This document shows, piece after piece, positions 1 through 5,806 of a DNA stretch of 6,991 nucleotides. Origin of the DNA: an uncultured Eubacteriales bacterium. Its GTDB lineage: Bacteria; Bacillota_A; Clostridia; Christensenellales; Aristaeellaceae. The position numbers and the translations under genes were made by a program. The stretch spans positions 1 through 6,991 of the forward strand of contig CADCQZ010000033.1 in assembly GCA_902803675.1 (NCBI GenBank), read 5' to 3'. The number at the start of each line of letters is the position of its first letter. Within the stretch, counting starts at the first letter, position 1. The notes beneath the pieces were generated by a model, which had not been told where the DNA came from, did no database searches, and worked only from the letters and a program-made list of their open reading frames with translations.

Positions 1-291
1 CTTTACACCGGGAACAGATATCTTGCTCAAATGAGCGTATACAGCCGTATATACTTTGCCATCGATCTCATCCGATGTGAAATTGATGCAGTTGCCGTAA
101 CTCGTCAGGTAGTCTTTTCCGTCGATCGTTGTATATTTTTGACTGCAGATCACGGTCCCATTTGCGATAGCATAAACGGGTGTTGATTCTGAGACGTTGA
201 TGTTGATGTCATGATAACCGGTCCATCCTTTAGGTTTATCAAGAGTCTTCATATTAAAGTGGCATCCGTCCGGAACGGGGGAGACGAGCTG
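1..291 (-). other. Partial M23/LytM-type peptidase domain with a non-canonical first metal motif
   Basis: Residues 707-803 of the repeat protein read like the start of an M23 zinc endopeptidase domain. The strand STPVYAIANGTV (742-753) matches the family's GTPVYAAADGTV. SYGNCINF (770-777) matches the SYGNxVxI strand. VYAHLSK (790-796) carries the catalytic His of the YxHLS motif (H793). The usual first metal motif HxxxD is replaced by GYHDININ (731-738). The second metal motif (HLHF) would lie beyond the window edge, so activity cannot be judged here. Confidence 0.8.
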
Positions 292-2409
292 CCGGGCGAT
301 CTCGAATTCCAGTGTGACGCTTCCGGTCAGGTTTCTGATGCCTGTCACGGTGGCTGTCGCCGTTCCGATCTCGATATTATCGGCATATTCCACTTTATAG
401 GTCTTGTCATTCATGGGGATCACCCTGTCCCCGTATTTGACCTGGACAGCGGGTCGCACTTCGTCCTCCGTGTAGGCGTAGCTGTCGCCGTCCGGCAGGA
501 AGACCTCGCACAGGGCCAGTGACACAGGCAGGATGGTGAAGGGCTTTTTGACGGTGCCTGCGTAATTGCCGATGCCCGTCACAACGGCACATCCCGTGCC
601 GGCATTTTTGTTCTTGGAGTAGGACAGCTTATAGTCCGTGCCTTTTACGAGTCCCTTGTCACCGATCATGACGATGACTGTCGGCTCGATCGCTTCGCCC
701 GTGTAGGTGAAGGGGAGGGTCTGCAGGTATACGTCCCCGTCATTGATGGGGGCCCTGCCGATCACAAAGGTACCGGAAAGTTTGCCGGAATAATCCCCGA
801 TGCCCTCGGCGGTCACGGTGGCTGTGCCGGCATTGAGGTTGTTTTCATAGGTAAGGGTATAGTCCGTTCCCTTTTTAAGTTTGAACAGGCCCAGCTTCAC
901 CGTGACTGCCGGTTTGATCGCTTTGCCGGTATACACATACAGCATACCCTCGGAGCCGATAGTCATTTTTCCTTCGGAGATATCCTTCCCGGCGTCGATG
1001 GTGACCTTCACCGTATCGGAGAAATCACCGAATACCGTCTCACCGGAGGCGGTCGTTCCGTAGGCCCTGACTTTGAACAGGTATTCCTTTTTGTTCTCCA
1101 GGCCGGTGATCTCACAGGTCTTCTTCGGCGTCAGCACGAGCCTGCTTTTGTTCGCGTCCGCCTTCTGGTAATGGAACTCATAGCCGGAGGCGCCTTTCAC
1201 CGCTTTGACGGACAGTTTCGCGGTCTGCGCTTTGCCTGATCTTGCCGTCAGTTTGGGAATGCCGGGAACGATCCTGAAGGTCCCGGAAAGGCTGCCCTTG
1301 AAATTCCCTTTGCCCGTGACCGTGACAGCCGCGGTGCCGATGGCTTTGTTGCCGGCATATGTCACGGTGTAGTCCGTGCCGCCTGCCAATGTCACGGTTT
1401 TACCGTTCACTTTCGCTTTCACCGTCACCTCGGGCGTCAGCGCTTTTCCGGTATAAACGACGGTATCGGCCAGGCTGAGGGCTGTGATCTTCACCGGCCT
1501 GATGGTGAAGGCGGTCTTGACGGTGCCTGTGAAATTTCCCTTTCCCGTGGCTTTCACCGTGGCGGTGCCTGCGTTGGTGTTTTTCGCGCAGGTGAGCTTG
1601 TAATCCGTGCCGGAAGTCAGCGTCACCGTTTTGCCGTTCACTTTGGCTTTCACGGTCACTGCCGGTTTGATCGCTTTGCCCGTATAGTCATATTCTGCTT
1701 TTTTAAGCTTGATGTTAGTCAGCTCTGCCGGCAGGATCTTAAAAGTTTTTTTCAGTGTTCCGGTATAGCTGCCCTTTCCGGTCACGGTCACTGTGGCTGT
1801 CCCGGCATCGATGTTGTTTTTATAGGTCACGGTATAGTCCGTGCCCTTGGTGAGCGTGTTTCCGCTGCTGTCTTTGAGTGTCACGGTGGGTTTTATGGCT
1901 TTACCGGTATAATCCGCTTTGGTCTTTGATAAAGTCAAAGAAAAGGTGTCATCCAGGGAGATCGCGCCGCCGGTGAAGAGGATCTTCAGTTCATATCCGC
2001 AGGCCGCGTCATTCCTGTACACGACGTCTTCCAGGGCGTATATGTGGATATAATACTTTGTATTTGGCTCCAGAGTAACTTTAAAGGTCTTCCACTCTCC
2101 GCGTGAGTATTCACCTGTTTTGTACAGTGCTTTGCCGCCGGCAGTCTCGAGGCTGTACTCCGTGTGGATCGCGCCCACACGGGCGGCGCGCGCCCAGGAG
2201 CAGGTCCTCAGCTCGGTCACGCAGGGGTCCTTGGGTGTCGTGAAGCAGAGCCAGTAATCGCTGCCGCCTTCGTCTTCATATGTCCGGCCCGCGTATATGG
2301 TTTTCGCGGTGTCTTTTGTGGAGTAGCCGTAGGCGCCGGCCTGTATGACGATGCAGCACAGCATCAGGATCACGGCGGTCATCAGGTGGATGCGGATGTT
2401 TCTTTTCAT
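1..2409 (-). CDS. Secreted multidomain protein with Ig-like repeats, Fn3-like domain and C-terminal M23 peptidase domain (3' end outside window)
   Basis: The reading frame is open from 2409 to the window edge: 803 residues, no stop. Residues 1-26 are a signal peptide (MKRN start, hydrophobic core LMTAVILMLCCIVI, AGA before the likely cut). Residues 30-150 form a beta-rich domain with four cysteines (55, 63, 70, 137), loosely like bacterial pre-peptidase C-terminal domains. Repeats of about 75 residues with YTGK...GTDYT...NAGTATVTVTGKG follow at about 154-227, 228-304 and 305-382. An Fn3-like domain spans 383-471 (ASGYEFHYQK, YLFKVRAYG), then three more repeats at 472-551, 552-628 and 629-706. 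From about 707 an M23 (LytM-like) domain begins. The expected role is an exported cell-wall hydrolase or wall-associated protein with the repeats as a spacer. Two adjacent ATGs exist (2412 and 2409); I chose 2409 because GGGAGG then sits 5 nt upstream instead of 2. Whether a wall anchor follows is not visible. Confidence 0.9.
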   Translation of the reverse strand, partial: MKRNIRIHLMTAVILMLCCIVIQAGAYGYSTKDTAKTIYAGRTYEDEGGSDYWLCFTTPKDPCVTELRTCSWARAARVGAIHTEYSLETAGGKALYKTGEYSRGEWKTFKVTLEPNTKYYIHIYALEDVVYRNDAACGYELKILFTGGAISLDDTFSLTLSKTKADYTGKAIKPTVTLKDSSGNTLTKGTDYTVTYKNNIDAGTATVTVTGKGSYTGTLKKTFKILPAELTNIKLKKAEYDYTGKAIKPAVTVKAKVNGKTVTLTSGTDYKLTCAKNTNAGTATVKATGKGNFTGTVKTAFTIRPVKITALSLADTVVYTGKALTPEVTVKAKVNGKTVTLAGGTDYTVTYAGNKAIGTAAVTVTGKGNFKGSLSGTFRIVPGIPKLTARSGKAQTAKLSVKAVKGASGYEFHYQKADANKSRLVLTPKKTCEITGLENKKEYLFKVRAYGTTASGETVFGDFSDTVKVTIDAGKDISEGKMTIGSEGMLYVYTGKAIKPAVTVKLGLFKLKKGTDYTLTYENNLNAGTATVTAEGIGDYSGKLSGTFVIGRAPINDGDVYLQTLPFTYTGEAIEPTVIVMIGDKGLVKGTDYKLSYSKNKNAGTGCAVVTGIGNYAGTVKKPFTILPVSLALCEVFLPDGDSYAYTEDEVRPAVQVKYGDRVIPMNDKTYKVEYADNIEIGTATATVTGIRNLTGSVTLEFEIARQLVSPVPDGCHFNMKTLDKPKGWTGYHDININVSESTPVYAIANGTVICSQKYTTIDGKDYLTSYGNCINFTSDEIDGKVYTAVYAHLSKISVPGVK
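292..1950 (-). repeat. Six Ig-like protein repeats in two blocks of three, split by an Fn3-like domain
   Basis: The encoded units are about 70-80 residues each with the shared pattern YTGKaikPxVTVK...KGTDYTxxYxxNxnAGTATVxVTGxGnYxGTxxxxFxI. Approximate positions are 1729-1950, 1498-1728, 1264-1497, then the Fn3-like domain at 997-1263, then 757-996, 526-756 and 292-525. The last copy is the most diverged (YTEDEVRPAV, IRNLTGSV). Units two and three share 14 identical residues in a row. Such repeats are common in exported proteins of gut Firmicutes, where they are thought to act as spacers or adhesive modules; the exact role here is inferred. Confidence 0.85.
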
Positions 2410-2414
2410 CATTG

Positions 2415-2420
2415 CCTCCC
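2415..2420 (-). promoter_or_regulatory. Ribosome binding site of the repeat/M23 gene
   Basis: GGGAGG on the minus strand lies 2 nt before the first ATG (2412) and 5 nt before the second (2409). The spacing favours the second ATG as the start. Confidence 0.75.
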
Positions 2421-2457
2421 GGAACGGATCCGAATGTGAAATTGATTTGAATGCTGT

Positions 2458-2487
2458 ATTTTACCATTGTTCCATAATGAAGGTCAA
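2458..2487 (-). promoter_or_regulatory. Sigma-A type promoter for the repeat/M23 gene
   Basis: On the minus strand TTGACC (2487-2482) and TAAAAT (2463-2458) are separated by 18 nt. Each box differs from consensus by one base, and a TG one base before the -10 box gives an extended -10. The predicted transcript start near 2451 leaves a leader of about 40 nt before the ATG at 2409. This suggests the gene is transcribed independently of the secreted-protein gene behind it. Confidence 0.65.
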
Positions 2488-2526
2488 CGAGGCAGAGCCA
2501 TGAAGGAGCGAGCTGATATCAAAGAT

Positions 2527-2578
2527 GCCCTGTGCAGGTCCCGGAAGAGCGCTGCACAGGGCCGGGCCCGTTTCCGGG
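2527..2578. terminator. GC-rich hairpin downstream of the secreted-protein gene, with pseudoknot potential
   Basis: GCCCTGTGCAG (2527-2537) and CTGCACAGGGC (2552-2562) form a perfect 11-bp stem around a 14-nt loop, about 85 nt past the stop of the minus-strand gene ending at 2648. Position suggests a terminator, but neither side has a proper T tract (minus-strand readout after the stem is ATCTTTGAT), so it may instead be a 3'-end stabiliser or a structured RNA. The loop bases CCCGGAA (2540-2546) are complementary to TTCCGGG (2572-2578). Confidence 0.45.
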
Positions 2579-2647
2579 TCGTGTGAGAGAATGGCGATGG
2601 GCCCGTGCCCGTGTGACCTTTACGACAGACCGGGCGGCGGCGCTGGC

Positions 2648-3364
2648 TTACTTTTTACGAAGGTCCAGATACCAGGAATTCGATCCGGAAACGATCTTTC
2701 GGTTGGCCAGATCCACCCAGGCATGGATCTCGATAAAGATATAGTCGGACGGATGGACCAGCCATTCATTGCCGGCGAACACGACCTCTCCCGTCTGTTT
2801 GTCGAAGCCGCCCTTGAGCGTATATGATCCCGTGGGGACGGAAGGATTGGTGGGCACCGCGGAGAAATGAAAGGTGCCTTTGCGGATGAAACCGTCGAGA
2901 GTGACCGCGCGGATATCGATGTTGACCCGGGTCTTGCCCTGGTTTGCGATATATGTGCCCGTCCATTTTCCTTTGAGATGGATCGAATGGATGGAGGTTT
3001 TTGTGAAGGTGACCTGAGACAGTTTCCAGCTCTTTCCCGTATACTTGTACCGGATCGTCACGTCGGCCCTGACGGTGGCCACCTTGCGGTCGATGAGAAT
3101 GACTGCTTTGACGGTCTCGGTCTTCTTTGAATAGCTTTTGCTTTTGATGGTGATCTTCGTGATCTCCGATGCCCTGAAGGCGAAGCGCTGCTGGCTGCCC
3201 TTGACGGTCACTGACAGGGAATACTTTGCGATATCCTTTTTCAGTTTTGCGGTCGTGACGCTGAAAACGGGTCTGATCTCGTTTTCGGCATGGGTGACAG
3301 GCATGGGGATCGCCAGACTCATGAGGATGACCAGCAGGATCAGGGAGCTCAATACTTTACGCAT
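2648..3364 (-). CDS. Secreted 238-residue protein of unknown function with a beta-barrel-like C-terminal domain
   Basis: A signal peptide is clear: MRKVLSS, hydrophobic stretch LILLVILMSLAIPM, THA before a likely cut at residue 26. The mature part has two halves. Residues 27-130 are lysine-rich and beta-prone, ending in a strand pattern (DVTIRYKYTGKSWKLSQVTF, 101-120) like exported or membrane-bound Clostridia proteins in which a short beta domain ends 'Y..G.W.L..v'. Residues 131-238 begin GKWTGTY (132-138) and continue through GTFHFSA, PSVPTGSYTLKGGFD, WLVHPSDY and a final YLDLRKK, a pattern I know from uncharacterised calycin-like bacterial domains. No catalytic motif, cysteine or lipobox is seen. 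The start is supported by AAGGAGG 6 nt upstream. Ligand binding or a cell-surface role is a guess. It lies behind the repeat protein in the same orientation, but a hairpin and a separate promoter intervene. Confidence 0.88.
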   Translation of the reverse strand: MRKVLSSLILLVILMSLAIPMPVTHAENEIRPVFSVTTAKLKKDIAKYSLSVTVKGSQQRFAFRASEITKITIKSKSYSKKTETVKAVILIDRKVATVRADVTIRYKYTGKSWKLSQVTFTKTSIHSIHLKGKWTGTYIANQGKTRVNIDIRAVTLDGFIRKGTFHFSAVPTNPSVPTGSYTLKGGFDKQTGEVVFAGNEWLVHPSDYIFIEIHAWVDLANRKIVSGSNSWYLDLRKK

Positions 3365-3370
3365 AATGGA

Positions 3371-3377
3371 CCTCCTT
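3371..3377 (-). promoter_or_regulatory. Ribosome binding site of the secreted-protein gene
   Basis: AAGGAGG on the minus strand is a near-perfect Shine-Dalgarno sequence, 6 nt from the ATG at 3364. It fixes the start codon and implies efficient translation. Confidence 0.9.
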
Positions 3378-3443
3378 TTTTGTTGGAAACATTTTCGGTG
3401 CGTTCAACTGACGCTGTCAGGATACTACAGGCCCTTTTCCGTG

Positions 3444-3533
3444 CTGTAGGCCCGGTTTTCCCGGGATGACAGGACCCGGGGACAGGGTGTATCATGTTGG
3501 ATGACCGGGCTTTCGGGAAAACCGTGACTACAG
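3444..3533. repeat. Long imperfect inverted repeat in the divergent intergenic region
   Basis: Arms 3444-3463 and 3514-3533 are complementary at 18 of 20 positions (mismatches opposite 3450 and 3452), with a 50-nt spacer. The spacer holds a weaker inner pairing, CCCGG (3475-3479) with CCGGG (3505-3509), and the direct repeat GGATGAC (3464-3470, 3499-3505). The arm end CTACAGG (3528-3534) also occurs at 3425-3431, where it could pair with the same CTGTAG (3444-3449), giving a competing small hairpin. The remainder of 3365-3612 contains the ribosome binding sites of both flanking genes, a TGAC-GCT-GTCA palindrome at 3409-3419 and no convincing gene. I could not identify a clear promoter for the minus-strand gene. 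Confidence 0.7.
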
Positions 3534-3559
3534 GATCCCGCGGCGGCCGTGATACTCTT

Positions 3560-3588
3560 TTCCCGGGGGGATAGGCCCTCGATATAAA
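3560..3588 (+). promoter_or_regulatory. Weak candidate promoter for the phosphatase operon
   Basis: TATAAA at 3583-3588 could be a -10 box, with a poor -35 (TTCCCG, 3560-3565) 17 nt upstream. It would start transcription just before the ribosome binding site. The -10 is acceptable but the -35 is not, so either an activator or another promoter further upstream may be used. Confidence 0.28.
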
Positions 3589-3599
3589 ACCTGACGGGG

Positions 3600-3606
3600 A
3601 AAGGAG
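3600..3606 (+). promoter_or_regulatory. Ribosome binding site of the PP2C gene
   Basis: AAAGGAG lies 6 nt upstream of the ATG at 3613 and decides the start. Confidence 0.85.
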
Positions 3607-3612
3607 CGGGAC

Positions 3613-4416
3613 ATGCTTTCACGGTATATCGCGCTGTACGAGGGGCTGACCCATTTGGGCAGGGCGCGCTCCGGCAACGAGGACGAACTGATGTGCGCGG
3701 GGGCATACCTGCCCGCCAGGCACGGGGAAGCCTCTTTCAGGGGACAGGTCACCGCCGGGGAGCGCGGCGCTCTCTTCGGGGCGTTCGACGGCATGGGCGG
3801 GGAAGCGTTCGGCGAGGAAGCCGCTTTTCTGGCGGCGAAGGCGGCCGCGGCGGCGGATCCCGGGGCGGAAGATATGGCCGCGGGCCTTTTGCGTTCGGTA
3901 CATGAAATGAACAGGGCCGTCTGTGACTGGGCGCGGAAGGAAGGCGTGGCGGCCATGGGGACCACGGCCGTCATGATCGGGCTGACCGGCACGGAAGCGG
4001 TGATCTGCAATATCGGCGACAGCCGGGCGTACCTTTTCAGGGACGGCACGTTAAAGATGCTGTCGGAGGACCATGTGATGCAGCGCCCGGGACAGAAAAA
4101 GGGCCCGCTGACCCGGTGGCTGGGCACGGGCACGGATATCCTCATGCCCTGCATCCGTATCGAACCGCTGCGGGCGGGGGATGTGTATCTGATGTGTTCG
4201 GACGGCCTGACGGACATGATCGGTGACGATGAGATCGGGTGGATCCTGAGGGAACACGGCAGGGATTCGGCGGGGCCGCTCCTGAACGCGGCGCTGGCCG
4301 CGGGGGGCCGGGACAATGTCACGGTGATCGTCCTCGGGATCACGGCCCGGCCGGGGCGCGCTCAGGGTTTTCTTCGGGACGGGGCGAGGCGCTCCGGCGC
4401 TTCAAAAAACGTTTGA
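3613..4416 (+). CDS. PP2C-family (PPM) protein serine/threonine phosphatase
   Basis: A cytosolic, metal-dependent phosphatase expected to remove phosphate from Ser/Thr residues, probably opposing the kinase encoded downstream. The PPM motifs are present in order: GRARSGNEDEL (16-26), GAFDGMGG (56-63, metal-binding Asp59), MGTTAV (115-120), ICNIGDSRAYLFRDG (131-145), LSEDHVM (150-156), LTRWLG (166-171), YLMCSDGLTDMI (192-203, Asp197) and GGRDNVTVIVL (231-241, Asp234). The length of 267 residues is slightly above the usual 240-250 of bacterial stand-alone enzymes because of a basic tail after residue 245. No membrane segment is seen, so it is soluble. Its stop is 16 nt before the next gene, suggesting one transcript. 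It resembles PrpC/Stp enzymes, but the neighbours usual for prpC (rsgA, rpe) are absent in this window, so I give no symbol. Composition is very GC-rich, making long antisense open frames unavoidable. Confidence 0.95.
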   Translation: MLSRYIALYEGLTHLGRARSGNEDELMCAGAYLPARHGEASFRGQVTAGERGALFGAFDGMGGEAFGEEAAFLAAKAAAAADPGAEDMAAGLLRSVHEMNRAVCDWARKEGVAAMGTTAVMIGLTGTEAVICNIGDSRAYLFRDGTLKMLSEDHVMQRPGQKKGPLTRWLGTGTDILMPCIRIEPLRAGDVYLMCSDGLTDMIGDDEIGWILREHGRDSAGPLLNAALAAGGRDNVTVIVLGITARPGRAQGFLRDGARRSGASKNV

Positions 4417-4432
4417 AGGGCGGTGCTCGGAT

Positions 4433-5659
4433 TTGACGGATCGGGACAGGGGCATCTTTTTTACCAGGGCGGCCAGAAGGAACCTGAAACTGACCTTCAG
4501 GGATCCCTACTTCAGGGACATGGATTCGGATCTGATCTACAGGCAGCTGATGAAAAAGATCCGTTTCGTGCCCTTCGGCGATCATCTGAAGCGGTTCATC
4601 TATCAAAAGGAAAACATGACAGAGCCCTTTGACGAGGTGCCGCTCACGGTATACCAGAAATACATCGTCAATCATTTCCTGTACAATCAGGTGCCGGGCA
4701 GCTTCACGCCCACCACGGCCAAGCTGGGGGCACTGGCCAGGAACTGGCTCACCCAGGCGGCGGTGCGCCGGGAGGTGGTGCTGCTCCTGGGTTTCGGGCT
4801 GGAGATGACCCCGGACGAGGTGAACGCCATGCTCACCAAGGCGCTGCTGGAAAACAGGCTGGACGAGTACGAGCCCTTCGAGTGGCTGCTGGCGCGGTGC
4901 TATGAAAACAAGTATCCCTTCTCCCGGTATCTGGCGGTCCGGGAACGGTACATCGCCGTGACCCGGGACGCTTCTCCCCTCCGCCCCGATGAGGAATTCG
5001 GCGGGGACCTGGAAGAGATGCTGAAAGTGGGCCGGAACACCGTCGGGTCACTGTACCTGAAGGCGAGGATGAACAACTGGAACAGACTGTACGCGGAGTG
5101 TCAGCACCTGATCGCGGGGTATAAAAACAGCGCCGACGAGCAGGACACTTACATCCTGGCCGGGCGTGTGCTGGACCGGCAGGGAGACGCGGTCAGCCTG
5201 GAGGAGCGCCGGCGCCTGATGGAAAAGGAGCGGGACGGCAGGCACATCTGGCAGACCCGGGAGATCCGGGAGAGCGACATGGAGCACATCCTGTACGCGG
5301 GGCTCCCGGTGGACAAAAACGGCAACCTGGTGCCCCTGAAGGACAGCGCCCTGAGCCAGACCTTTCAGATCAGGCGGCTCACCCGGCAGCACATCAACGA
5401 TATCCAGGCGGGAAAGACCCTGCCCTCCCGGTTCGACCTGATCACCCTGGCGTTTTTGAAGGCCGCGGTGAGCGAAGGCCCATCCGGTGTCAAGGAACGG
5501 TACCTGCTCTTCCTGGACAATACCAACGTGATGCTGAGCGAATGCGGCATGATGAAGATCTACCCGGTCAACCCTTACGAGAGCTTCATCCTGCTGTGCA
5601 TCCTGTCCATGGATCCCCTGACCACCTTCAACGATGTGTGGGAGCTCTCGGTGAAGTGA
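4433..5659 (+). CDS. Unnamed 408-residue protein of the phosphatase-kinase locus, with HTH-like helical segments
   Basis: I do not recognise a named family. The protein is soluble and mostly helical, with no signal peptide or membrane segment. Residues 110-165 (RREVVLLLGFGLEMTPDEVNAML, then a WLLARCYEN helix) look like the 'R..ll.LgF.L.ls..E.N.LL' modules of some Clostridia regulators. Residues 305-405 resemble a conserved unit: a lambda-repressor-like stretch (LTRQHINDIQAGKTLPSRFD, 316-335), then LDNTNVMLSECGM (361-373), YPVNPYESFILLCILS (377-392) and PL..FNDVWE. Both parts suggest a DNA- or protein-binding scaffold, but this is inference. The middle (185-300) is charged and helical. The start is TTG at 4433; no ATG or GTG lies in frame close upstream and the ribosome binding site is weak (AAGGG about 12 nt away). 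An internal ATG at 4520 would lose the N-terminal RNLKLTFRDPYF stretch. It follows the phosphatase by 16 nt and ends at a strong terminator, so it is probably the last gene of that operon. Confidence 0.85.
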   Translation: MTDRDRGIFFTRAARRNLKLTFRDPYFRDMDSDLIYRQLMKKIRFVPFGDHLKRFIYQKENMTEPFDEVPLTVYQKYIVNHFLYNQVPGSFTPTTAKLGALARNWLTQAAVRREVVLLLGFGLEMTPDEVNAMLTKALLENRLDEYEPFEWLLARCYENKYPFSRYLAVRERYIAVTRDASPLRPDEEFGGDLEEMLKVGRNTVGSLYLKARMNNWNRLYAECQHLIAGYKNSADEQDTYILAGRVLDRQGDAVSLEERRRLMEKERDGRHIWQTREIRESDMEHILYAGLPVDKNGNLVPLKDSALSQTFQIRRLTRQHINDIQAGKTLPSRFDLITLAFLKAAVSEGPSGVKERYLLFLDNTNVMLSECGMMKIYPVNPYESFILLCILSMDPLTTFNDVWELSVK

Positions 5660-5670
5660 ACGCGGCGAGC

Positions 5671-5706
5671 AAAAGCCGGCAGACGTATCGGTCCGCCGGC
5701 TTTTTT
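5671..5706 (+). terminator. Strong intrinsic terminator after the 408-residue protein gene
   Basis: AAAAGCCGGC (5671-5680) pairs perfectly with GCCGGCTTTT (5695-5704). After one A-C mismatch the stem continues with GAC/GTC, leaving a 6-nt loop, and a run of six T (5701-5706) follows the GC part. It starts 12 nt after the stop codon. The flanking A and T tracts could also allow termination from the other strand. Confidence 0.92.
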
Positions 5707-5724
5707 CGCGCGCCGCAAAAGGCC

Positions 5725-5753
5725 TTTTGTTTTTCCGCGGCATCATATATAAT
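5725..5753 (+). promoter_or_regulatory. Promoter for the kinase gene
   Basis: TATAAT at 5748-5753 is a consensus -10 box. At 17-nt spacing the -35 is poor (TTTTGT, 5725-5730); TTGTTT at 5727-5732 would be closer to consensus but only 15 nt away. The site sits just after the terminator and about 45-50 nt before the kinase start, in an AT-rich patch inside otherwise GC-rich DNA. The weak -35 leaves room for an activator. Confidence 0.6.
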
Positions 5754-5806
5754 GGGGGCTGGATCTTTATCATATAACATATCCGTTTCGAGGATGTGAC
5801 GCGAAC

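Noticed and set aside
292..1950. Periodic DNA similarity suggesting a CRISPR array or satellite
   Set aside because: The period of about 225-235 nt is that of protein repeats in an open reading frame, and copies are diverged. There are no short identical repeats with unique spacers.
2525..2827. 100-codon plus-strand frame starting in the intergenic hairpin
   Set aside because: Most of it overlaps the secreted-protein gene in antisense. It has no good ribosome binding site, and its start lies inside the hairpin stem.
3371..3420. Promoter for the secreted-protein gene (CTGACA/GAAAAT or TTGAAC/AACAAA)
   Set aside because: Each pair has one acceptable box and one poor box on the minus strand, so I could not choose one with confidence.
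3528..4343. 271-codon open frame on the minus strand opposite the phosphatase
   Set aside because: It is the antisense shadow of a GC-rich gene with all PP2C motifs on the plus strand. Its product is Ser/Pro/Arg/Ala-rich without a recognisable domain.
5542..5799. 85-codon plus-strand frame across the terminator
   Set aside because: It begins inside the 408-residue gene in another frame and reads through the terminator stem and the kinase promoter.
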